A stretch of 28,103 bases of DNA from Sperchopsis tessellata (Eukaryota > Arthropoda > Insecta > Coleoptera > Hydrophilidae), in assembly GCA_033557685.1 (NCBI GenBank), contig JAWQRN010000591.1:1-28103 (forward strand), read 5' to 3'. Numbering within the stretch: position 1 is the stretch's first letter; every line of letters begins with the position of its first letter. The notes below the pieces were generated by a model, which saw only the letters and a program-made list of their open reading frames with translations, made no database searches and had not been told where the DNA came from. The position numbers and the translations under genes were made by a program. This document shows, in pieces, positions 10,500 to 22,400 of the stretch.

Positions 10500-13400
10500 G
10501 TAAGTATAACTATTGCAGTACTAACAGCTACAAGATTTTTTAAATTTATGTAAATCTCTTATGTACAAGGGTATTCAAAATAAAATTGCATTTTAAAATA
10601 GCCATCACCTTTTAAAAACTCAACGAATAAGCAAATGAAAAACATATTTGTATTTGTAAAGCAATGGAGTTTGTTCATCAAACACACTTCTGTCTTTTCT
10701 AAGTAAGTATTTACACCTGTTCAAAATCTCTCTCCCTAACCCTATCCATGACAATTCGTGTCATAGCTGTGGTCCATGTTATTGCTGGCCTTTAAGTGAT
10801 TTCCCTGTGTTCTAGCCTCCTATATTCTCAATGATAGCCTATTCATGTCCATCCTGTTAAGGTGGGCGATCCACATTACTTGTCCCTCTCCTTCCATAAG
10901 TCTTTATTGAATGTCTTTGTTCTTTATCCTGGCTCGTCTTGTTAATTCGTCTGAGGAATTTAATCTTTGTAGCCTGAACTTTTTGTCTTTCTGTTAGTGC
11001 CCATGACTCACTGCTGTAGAATGTTGATACATATACAGCGTTTTACACCAACAATTTTATCTTCTGGCTTAACTCACTACAGCTTAAAAGCTTGCTGCCA
11101 TGACATTGGAGCAGACCTGCCGCACTTTTAATGATATTAGTTAAGTCACTCTCATACTTCCTTACACAGATATTAAAAAGATACCATTTGTTCTATCACG
11201 TGATTATTTATTTTCACATTAATTTGTCGCTAAATTATACCCCCACAACTACTTTTCAGCAACGTTTATTGTTATTCTTTGCTTTGATCTATCTGTTCAG
11301 GAAGTCTACAATTCATTGACGATGACTCTCTGACCTAAAAAATCACAACATTACAGGTTTTTAAAAAAGTAGCTAGCCAAGTATTCCAGCTTGCCTGAGG
11401 TCGTGGTTCTAAAAAAATGTCACTGCACATACTTTGCACCACCTACAACAAACTCTCACATTCTCCTTGTCCTGAGAATTTGCTCATATATACCTGTTTC
11501 ACTCTATCAAATGGTTTTACCAAGTCAAAAATCAAATAAATGGTTTTGGTTTGAAATATTAAAAATGAGATGGAATTAATATTAAAATAGTACATCCAAA
11601 TTTATTAGAGTGTATTATTTGAGCGATTTGCTTTGGAAAGAGATAGTTTATCTCAACTTAAGGGATTATGGATTAAACATAACCTATTTCTGTTCATTTT
11701 CTATATGTGCCTCCAACCTTTCAGTGAGTTTGTCAGTATTCTACCGTAAGTTATTTGATTGTGTCCAGCAGCTTTTCCTACTTTTATTGATCTCAGCTTT
11801 CTTAACTTCCATGATCAAGTTGGCTTCTATTACCACATTCCTCTTTCTATCTAAAACATGTTTTAAAGGCCATTAGTTTTCTCTATCCAAAGTTCTCAGA
11901 ATATAACTTCCGATTTTCCTTGCTGTGTTGTTTTTGTCTCGTAGATATATTTATTGTTTTCTTTTTCTGTACTTTGCCTTGAATAAAATCTTATATAATA
12001 AAATGTTGTTAGAAGTAGTAGATTTAACAATGTTTGTTTTTGTATATTCATAATTCAAACTGTGTTAACTCTCTCATAACAGATGATTTTTCAGACTTAT
12101 TTGTGAAAGATCGAAGACAAAACACATTACCCTTTCATGGTAATATAATTATCATTCAGACACACAACAATATTTTATAATATTTTTTAAATTATAATTA
12201 CATAATGAATTTAAAAAAATAGTATCAGGTGTCCTATTTTTGATGGTTTTAAATAGTAAACTGTTAATAATAGAGTTAGCGAAAAACTAACTAGTGCCTT
12301 CTAACCTAATTTTTTCATAAAATTATATGGTCAAAAAAATGTATTCCAAATCTATTACCATTTCCGAGCTATGAGGTAAATTGAAAAATTCCCCTTTTTC
12401 ATAAGTGCATATAACTCTGTTATTTCTATAGATATTCAAAAGTGGTTTAAATATTCTCATTGTCACTTTTTAAGATCTTTATAGTGGTAATCAAAAGTAT
12501 AAAATTACAAAATTGTTTCATTTATAGCACAAATTTAAATTATTTTAAAATATCTGTTTTTAGTTAATTGAGAATTTTATTCTGATCCACCATTTGCTTT
12601 TTTTTTTTTGTTTTTTTTTAAATCTACATTTTGCGGCTCCCAGACTTTGTGAGGGCTGAATGTCTTATGTTTTGTAAATAATACTTTGATTGCTTTTACA
12701 CATTATATTATTGACATTGTATCTCAAATATAGGAAATTTAAATTTTTTTGAAGTAACATTGATGAAAATAGGTGCATATAAAGTATTTTGTGGTCCTAA
12801 ATCCGACACGTACAGTTTTTTTGTTGGTTGGTGGTCAGATATAAAAAAAAGACGACATATTTTTGCAATCTAATGTTTATTTAATATAAACATGTAAAAC
12901 ATGTTAAATCTAATCAAAGACATTTTACTAAGGATCATGTGCAATAAAAAATATAAAATGTTACATGAAGATATCATACAGCGACAAAAAATTTCACTTT
13001 TTTCTCTTGTGTTCAGTATAATCATCTCTTTTTAAAAACCAGCAGTAGTCGCCTAACATAGAAGGGTTCCAGCGTCCCTGGTATCGTGTTTCCATTGTCC
13101 TAATGTTCTGGTGAAATCTCTCCTTATTCGTTACTTAAAAATCCAAATGCGAGTGCAAAAAATGTATTTTCAAGGACATGCGACATCTTAGTCGTTCATA
13201 GGATTATAAGAGTTCATCTATGAGGGTTTTATAGTTCACATCTTTCTAGTTACCCAGAAATTCCTTCACTATACTTACAAAACAGTACCAAACTGCCAAT
13301 TCTTTGTCATTTAATTTTTCTTGAAAAAGGAAATCACTTAAAAGTTTCCTTATTTGAGGTCCAATAAAGATGCCTACTTTTAGTTTTGCATTATTTAACT

Positions 13401-16400
13401 GGGAAAATATTTCTTTTAGGTACTTAAAACCATTTCCTTCTTTGTCCATAGCTTTAATAACATTTTTCATTAGTCCAAGTTTAATATGGAGAGGCGGCAG
13501 AAGCACCTTTTTTGGGTTAACAAGAGGGGCATATTTTATGTTTGAAGTACCTGGTTCGATAGAAGTTCTATGAGGCCAATATTTCTTAATGAATTGTTCT
13601 TTTGTTGCTCGACTGATCCATAGACACAAAAAAAACAATACTTTGTAAAACCCCTTTGAAGCCCTAGCAATATACCTATCACTTTTAAATCTCCACAAAT
13701 ATACCACTGATACTGTTCATATTTAACTTAATATGGTAACTAAGTTATCATAGTTTTCTTTCATTGTCACTGAATGGGGTAAAGGAATAGATGGTTTTTT
13801 GTTTCCATTATGAAGCAAGGCTACTTTTAGGCTGTATTTCGACGAATCTATGAAAATATGCTACTCGGAAGGTATAAGTTCCATATTAAGTTCATTCATT
13901 AAACCATCAATATCATAACAGACACATAGTGATCCTTCTATTTTATAAAAACTTTCAAAATGTTATAATCCATTTTCGGTAAAGTGAAACACTTGCATTT
14001 ATATCTAACAGGTTCCACTGTTGAAGTCTAGAACCAAGAAGTTCAGATTTTCGTTTGGACAAACCCAGGTCACGTACCAAATCATTTACTTCATTCTGAG
14101 ATATTAAGTGAGGTTCACCGGTAGTTGGTAAAAATGTCGGGTCACTACTGGTGTTCTCAGGAAGTTGTGAAGCAGATCCTGATGAAGAATCACCGGGAAA
14201 CATAACTTTGTTTTAAGTTTAAAGGTGCAATCGGCACTGGTAATTCCTGGTTATGACGAACTGGCCTTAGTGCAGAAGGCAAATTTGGATACTTAATTTT
14301 GTCCCTTTGCTTTTTTTAATACCCTTCTGTTTTAGTGATACAGAAGTAGCAAGTACCTCCACACCAAAGGAACAGTAAACGGCATAAAAAATTTTTTGTG
14401 ATGCATCCACTGCACTAAATTTACGTGACAACTCACACAGCAAACATGAGATGCCCAACTTTTATATTGATTTCCAATTTGACACTAAAAATATAAAAGG
14501 CTTTTTTTACTTCTTCGGATATAGCTTGTGACTTTAAAATAAATTGTCCACATATATAAAACAAAACTTATCCACTGGATTTTTGCAACATCAACGACTA
14601 CATAAAATACGACAAAAACAGTTGACTGTACTGTATATGAGACAGAAACAAACTACACTTTAGAGAAACATAAAAGTGCCCTTAAAGGTTCGTAGAAGAC
14701 GTTGGAAATAACCCCGCTACCTCTCGTGGTAATTCTTCCTACATTGTCTAAAGGCAGGTACAAATAATTTTAATAATCCCATGATATAAGTGACAAACAG
14801 GTACTCAAAAATGGGACGTGCTAGGCCATTTCTGTAAAAAGGTGTTTTATAACTATCTAAATGAAACAAAACATTTTCATTAATGTTACAAAAATCATGT
14901 TGACGAGTGTAATTTACTACCATGTTCATCAATACATAAGTGGCACCTTCTGACATAATTTACAGCATTTAAAGTAGGAATGATTCTAAAGAAAATCTAC
15001 CTCTAAATTATTTTTCAAATCTTCAATTTGTATTCTTTTAATTATATAAATTTCATATTTTATACTCCCCATATAAAGAAATCCAACAGCGACAAATCTG
15101 CTGATCTTGGCAGCAACATCATTAACTCAAAAGTTTGAATGACTAGGGCATTATTTGATAGGGCACTGTCCTGTTGAAAAAGCCATGTATGAATTTAAAT
15201 GTTCCATATATTGTGTAATTGTCAAATTTTCTTCGAATATATTTGAACTTATTCTACTTCCATTTAAATAGCAGCTTATATTAAAATAAAATGATCCTGT
15301 TCCTGTGTCTAGTATTTGAGACATGCAAATGCTTATTTGACATGGAGATTGTGGTGCCTATTACATATTCCGATATTTGATTATGCGCTTCATCCATCCT
15401 AATAATGATTTGTTGAAACTGGGTTTACATTGCATTTTCCAATAAACCCTTGGCAGAAATATAAACATCTACGAAAATCGCCAGGATATATATGGTGTGA
15501 ATTACTATTTTTATATGGCTTATGTTTATGTTTTCAAAATTTGTTGGGATCTTATTTTTGTTACATTCACCCCTTTTTCTAGTTCTCTATAAGAATTGTT
15601 TGGTGCAGCTTCTACGTAACTCAAAACATCAACTGAGTCACATTTTCTTTCACATATGTTTTTAGGTCGGGGTTTACAAAATTAACCAAAAGATTTTAAA
15701 TTACTTACCAATCTACGATGTTTTAACATATCATATTTTTCTTAATTTAACATTTATAGTATATACATGAAATTAACAATACACTTTTAACTACTTTAAC
15801 AGTTACTTTCATTCAGCTATTAAAATAATCCAAAATCCTTTTTTTTATCTGTGCTTCATATATATATTTGTTTTAGTAGAATATTGTCAAGAACCTAAAA
15901 GGTATAAAAAGCTACAGTAAAATAGATACAATATTTACTTTTGAAAATTATGACAAACTTATATTAACTAGTTAAATGTTACAACAGCAACTAAAATATT
16001 TGTCTATATTTGAAATACATTGTTAGTAACATAATATGTAAAGCAATCAAGGTATTATTTACAAAACATTTGACATTTGGCCCTCCCAAAGACTAGGGGT
16101 GACAAAGTAATGCTGTTTACGATCTTAAAGGAAACTAAAATAACACATATGATAAACAAATACATCATTGAGATAAAAAAGTTACTATTTATTAAAGATA
16201 AATTTCAATATGGTTCCTGTTTAAAAAAATTTAAATTGGTTCCATAACTCAAATAATTTTGTGAATTTTATATTTTGGACTACTCCAGTGTAATTACCTT
16301 GAAAATAAGAATGTTTAAACCATTTCTGAATGTCTATAAAAATATACTTGTTGCAAGCACTAAGCAAAAAGCCGAATTTCCTCAAAACATTAGATCACAA

Positions 16401-19400
16401 AGTAGTTATCCTCTATTATTAATGGAGTTTACCATTTAACTTGATAGAAAATACAGCTCCCGTTAGTTAGATTTTCTAAGCAGCCATAAATATAAGTATT
16501 AAATAGTCTTTGATTTTTACTATGGCAAATATTGTTAATCGACACTCGTTCAGTTTAATTCTCAGAAATTATAATGTATTCTTCTCAAATACTTGATAAT
16601 TTGAAATTTTATTTTTACTATTTCAAATTATAAAAATTAAATGTTTTTGTTTCTTTCAGAATATGACACCTCTATTAGTTGAAAGTTTGCTCGATGCTGT
16701 ACCAGAGCTTCAAGATTTCAACTTCATTTTGAATCTAATAAAACAAAATGATATTGGAATGAAAGATAAGGAAAAGATATTAGGAATTATGTGTCATTCT
16801 GCTATCCAAACCATAACAGGAACATGTACAATTCGTCGAGATAAACCCAGAAAAGGTACAAGGGGTATGAGTTGTTATTAGAAATATAGAAAAGTTTAAG
16901 TAGTTAAACTACTTTGAAGTTTTGTGCTTATTAAAATAAGTCATAGATCATATACACTGGATAGCTAAAATTTATAAGAACATATCAAAAACACTAGCAA
17001 AATGGTATTGTCTGCAACCTCGTTTCATACTAAGGAGATTACTGTAGATGCAGTTCACTTAAAGCATCAACTGAAATATAACCTTACATCACATTGAGAC
17101 CCCAATTTTGAAATTAAGTAGTCTTCAAATATTTTTGTTTAACAAAAGTGTGTAAAAATGCTGAATTTGTGAGCTTCAGGTGTAATGGACAAAGAGAATT
17201 GTCATTTCAGATACCTAATTCAAATACATTTTAAATTCCTGTTAATATTAGCGACCAATTGTACCGACTCAGATTATAATTGTATGTTTATTTATAATCA
17301 AGTGTTTGACCTAAGTATACTATAATTGATAATATAATAAACAAGCTATTTCTACTTCTAACCAAAAGAGATAAATGAATACCGCATGTATATTTTATAT
17401 ATATATCAGTCATCATTCATCCACTGCTAGACGAAAGCCTCCCCAAGTTCCTTTCACTCGCCACAGTTTTGTGTTCTTTTCAACCACGTGACTCCCGAGT
17501 AACTTCTGAGATCTCTGTCCCACCTGTCATTGGGTCTTTATCTTGGCCTTACGTTGTCTCTCGGCTGCTATAAGGTTAATTCCTTTGACCATCGATGGTT
17601 TGTCCGTCCTACCCATATCCATTTTTGCATCTTCACCGTCTTTATAACATCCCAGCTCCATCCATCATTGATTCTATATTTGCGAGAACATAGTGCTTGT
17701 CGACCACTAACACTAAGGCATCTGTGATTTAAATATGTTACTTAGACATCCAGTTGTACTCCACACAAGTTTTGATCATCATCTCTAAAAAATATCTCCA
17801 TCTATCATTATGAACTGGCCCACATACATGTATGATGTTACGGTTTTGATTAGTGTGCCCTCGTTGTACACATTGTGTGGCATAACTAGATCATTGAGCA
17901 TTACTTTCATTTTACTAAGATTCACCTTAAGGCCTACATCTTTACTTTTAAGATCCAGATTAATCATTTTTTTCCTGGAGCTCCTCGATAGTGTGTGCAA
18001 ATATCATGATATTATTTGCAAATCTCAAATGGTCAAGATATTCTCCATTCACTTTTATGTCTTATTGTTCCCAATCTAGTTCCCAGATCATATACTATAG
18101 AGCTGCACCGAACAATTTTGGAGAAATGGTGTCTCCTTGTCTACCAAGTTTTTGAATACCAAATGTTTCTGTTTCTTGATGTAATTTAAAACATGTATGA
18201 AAAAGCCACATTTTTTCATGTTTTGAATCAGCTGTATGTTGGCAGATGGAACGGCATTTTGCTTTCAAATGCTTTCTCATGTCTACAAAAGCACAACATA
18301 TTGGCATGTTGTACTCGTTAGATCTAGATATCAATTCGTGCACGGTGTGATTGCAGTCAATAGTGCTATGTCCCTTATGAAAGCCTGACTGTTCTTTGGC
18401 TAATTAGTCTATAAGGCGGTTCATAATTTTGTTGGTAATTTTATAAGCCACACCTGTGAGACTGATAAGGCAATAATTTTTCATATCTTCTTTCTTTCCT
18501 TTTATGTGGATCAAAATGATTGTTGCATTGTTCCAAGATGCTGTTATCTTTTTTGTTTATATGCATAACTTATATAATTTTGCCAGAATTGTATATATGT
18601 CATCTCCAGCAATTTTTAGTATGTCAATGTTAATCCCGTCTTTCGTTGGTGCTTTTCTACACTTCATTGACTTTAGAGCATGTCCAACTTCTAAGGGAAA
18701 TATTGGCTTCATAGTTGTCTCTTCTAACATCTTTTTTTATTCGCTTTTTAACAGTTTTTGAAAATTCTACATTCTTTATTCTCCCTTCTTGTCTTAAGTT
18801 TTTAGTTCTCTATGCTGCTTTTGTAGAGTCTTAGTATACTCAGAAATGTTCGACTACTTTTTACTGTTGACGGTTCCCTTTGATTCTGGCTATATCTGTT
18901 ATTATGAAGTAGGTTCAGGGAGCAATAATGATTAAATACTGTGTAAATAAAATAAATATATTAAGTAAACGTGAATTAAAAATATATATAAAAAAAGGTT
19001 TGTACACTATGCAAAATACACTGCCTCTGCATGTTCACTGCATCGCGGCTCGGACTCAAAGAGGTCGAGGTAATGGCAACTGCCTATCAGCACGAAAATA
19101 CTGGGGGAGGGCACTATTATCACCATGATAGTTGGCAGGTTAATTCAAATTTAAATTATGCCTCTCAAACTGCCTACAATTATATGAAACACATTATTGG
19201 CATCATTATATTCTTCTAGAACAGCAAATCTGTTATTAAATTCAACTTGAAATACTTATTGACTAGATCTTAGATGGTCCAAGTTTATTATTCAATCTCT
19301 TTAATTTTACGTTTAGTGATATTCTTCATCTAACAATAAGGTGATTACTTCCAGTATCAAAACCGTTCAGAACTGTGCGGTCTTGAATATGGCTTTTCTA

Positions 19401-22400
19401 TTAGTGAGTATGTATTCATCTCGTTCTTGGTCTTGTTAAGGCCTTATCAAGTCAGTTTGCGTGATTATTTCTTAGCAAAAAGTATTGAGAGATACATAAA
19501 GGGTTTGAAAATTAATGATACATAGATAAGAAGTCAAACTATGGTCAGGAATGTTATAGGAAAGGTGAAGATGTAAAAGTGGAAGTGAACAGATCATCTT
19601 GGAAGGCGAGCAGATTATCGATGGTCAAATTAATTAACCTTATGGGAGCCAAGGGACAAAGTGAGGCCAAGACGAAAATCTCATGATTGGTGGAACAGAG
19701 AACTCACTTTGGGAGTCATGTGGATGAGGGCGCTCAACCGTGACGAATGCAAGAAACTTGGAGAGGCCTTCATCCAGTAGTGGATGAATAACAGCTAAAT
19801 ACGATATATCACTTTATTGTTTTGTAGAGTATTTGCTATCAAGTGTGTATGATCTATAAAATAAAGTAAAATAATTTTATTAGTGTAAGTCTTCACGATA
19901 TACTTTATCATATTACACTTATTTTTAATTGAAACCATTTATATAATGGGCATATGAGATCATGTTTAATTTTCTAACTATGTTATTTTTTCAGATATTT
20001 CTAACTCAAAGCCACATTGCTTTTAAGTTGGACAGTAATTGAATTTTTATTTAGACATTTTATTACTCAAATATGACATTTTTTTAATGTTTTTATGAAA
20101 TTTTATTTTTGTCGTTCTTACATCCTAAATTTAGTAGATTTTGGTTTGTCATTTATCTTATAGAATAACTCTTAATTTTTTTAGCTAGCATTATTTTAAA
20201 CACATTTTTATAGGTATTCCATCAGCTGAAACAGTCACAAAAGTAACTATATTGTTTGTATTTCACATGCAAGATTTGTTGAAATATTTTATAGATTCAT
20301 GTGAATCTGTAATTCAGCTACTTGAATTAATATCTGTATTTGATTATGGAATATTGTACACCAATGTAGAAGTAAGTTTTTGTGAATATTTTATTTAATT
20401 TTATAAAAATATTTGAATTTACCATTAAATTTTTTTGTGTTTTAATAAAGCAGGATAAATTTTTAAAACTCACTTTGCTACGTAGACTTCCACGGCCACA
20501 GGTTTTCAGGTTTTCCGGCAGGAAACCGTGTGTTGGCTTTTGTTTTTGCCGATGTTTCGCCCAGCGTTGCAGGGGATATTATCAAGACATGTAGCTCTTA
20601 AAAGTGCTAGATGTATTCTTTGACTAGCACTTGTGAGAGCTACATGACATTCTATTCTTAGCACTTTGTAGAGCTAGTCTACACCTACATCTAGCACTTT
20701 TCAGAACTACATTGCAATCTATAATTAGCACTTTTAAGAACCACATGTCTTGATAGTGTCCCTTGCAAAGGTGGACAAAACGTGGGCAAAAACAGAAGCT
20801 GAAGATATTCTTACTGTTCTTTACCTGACCAGGTACCAGAAGTTACTCTTCTTCTGCAATTTCTTGGATTTTACTATTTAACAAATAACTGCTGCCTAGT
20901 TTTCATCTTTTTGTTTCAAAGTGGAATGAGCCAGTTTATTGAAAAAAAGGGTCATGACTTATTTCATTTTATAGCTACTTTTGATAAGTCACAATGAACC
21001 AATCTTTAAAATTTTATATTCCTGCTTTTGTTAATAACGTCTCTACTTTCTTTACAAATTAGTTTCATAAAGTAAGTATTCACAGTGTGAGGTGAAAGCT
21101 AATTAGAAGTTTATAAACTACTACGCCCACGAATTGAAAAGTACACATGAATGTTAAGCACATGTTAAATTAGACCCTTTTGTTTTAAGATAAAAAATAT
21201 CTATGAAACTATTACTTTCCCTGAAAATGGCTTGCTGCTTCATTGGAAACTTGGCTTTGATTATACTGCCAAAAGCCTATTATGCTACTTTTCATATTGA
21301 AAGCCTAACTTATCACACAGCTGAAATACTAAGGTTTGACATTAGAACTACATATTATTTTAACGGTATTGATGTAATATTTGGTCTTTTAGGTGGTTTG
21401 ACTATTTCCATGTCATTTTTGTTGCAGACTTGAGGTCCTTCTTATATCTGTGAGTAGGCTCCATGGTACATCTGATCTGTTGTTACCTATATTTATATTT
21501 GCTTAATATATTAGCCATTGTATATGAGAGGATGCTGAAAATGAGGTTGAGAGATAGAAGAAAAGCTCAAGATAGGACAAAGGGGATTTAGGAAGCGATA
21601 TTGTACACAGGAACATGTGTTTGTGCTGAAACAAATATCTGCAAAGATCTTGATGAAAAGCAGAAAAGCATTTTTGGGGTTTGTGGATTTGGAAGATGCC
21701 TTTGACAGAATGTAAAGAACAAAAATCTTTGAGAGAAGAACAGTAGAGTGGTAACTGGTTGAGGTAGACAATAGCATTTTTAGGGGAAGCCCGAATTTTG
21801 TAAGAATGAAGAATTGCATTTTTGAAACAACAGAAGGCAGGAGGGAGTATTTTATTTCTATTGCGTAAAGCTGCTAGCTCACACACAATCAAATTTAGTG
21901 GATACTTACATTTTACGGACACCTCCTTCCATCAATTAGTCCACTAAATCGAATTTTTATTGTACTCCTTTCTTACAAAAAATAGTTGGTCCCCTTATTA
22001 TAAAGAATTGAAATATAACAATAAAAAATAAAGCAAGAGTATTCAATATAGTGTATGTGCCCCTTTTGACGATTGAGTCTGAAACATGGGTGATGAACGA
22101 GAGACTTAAATGTAAGTCACAATCAGTAAAATGAAGTTCCTCAGAAGGATGGAAGGAGGGAATGTGGGCAGAATAAGAAATGAACAGTACATGACAGGCT
22201 GGGTGTTTCGAAAATGACTTAGAGACTATAGGAATGAAAATTAAGATAATTTGGACACTTCCCAAAAATGTGTGGATGGCAAAAACAATTGGGCTATGGC
22301 CAAGCACTACCATATGCTCAGTACTGTGGACAGTGACACAGCTTGTGAGTGGACATGTGTTCGACAAGTAAAAATTTTGACACTGATATGTGTTTCCTTG

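Larger units (their letters stand above)
12226..16462 (-). mobile_element. 4.2-kb DNA-transposon-like element with long inverted repeats
   Basis: The left arm (12,226 to about 12,790) and right arm (about 15,940 to 16,462) are diverged reverse complements. Examples: TTTTGTAAATAATACTTTGA at 12,673 mirrors TCAAGGTATTATTTACAAAA near 16,050; GGCTCCCAGACTTTGTGAGG at 12,632 mirrors CCTCCCAAAGACTAGGGG at 16,082; ATAGATATTCAAAAGTGGTT at 12,428 mirrors AACCATTTCTGAATGTCTAT near 16,318; TTAAATAGTAAACTG at 12,250 mirrors GGAGTTTACCATTTAA near 16,424. Between the arms lies a minus-strand ORF relic (12,970-14,500). This is the layout of a cut-and-paste element with long terminal inverted repeats. Exact termini and target duplication were not resolved; the outer edges are estimates. 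Confidence 0.65.

Noticed and set aside
10566..10703. Candidate exon between ATAG at 10,601 and GTAAGT at 10,704
   Set aside because: The translation has no similarity to the missing STAG block and the end phase does not fit exon B.
15080..15700. Interpreting this region as an independent active mariner gene
   Set aside because: Every frame is interrupted by stops and shifts and the second catalytic block is not readable.
19031..19219. Plus-strand open frame rich in Tyr, His and Asn, at first resembling a real exon
   Set aside because: It lies within the span of the minus-strand RTE-like copy, between its endonuclease and RT blocks, lacks splice borders, and does not match a known domain.
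21503..22367. Three long minus-strand open frames of 102-139 codons
   Set aside because: The plus strand of the same bases carries recognisable reverse-transcriptase blocks, so these are antisense shadows.
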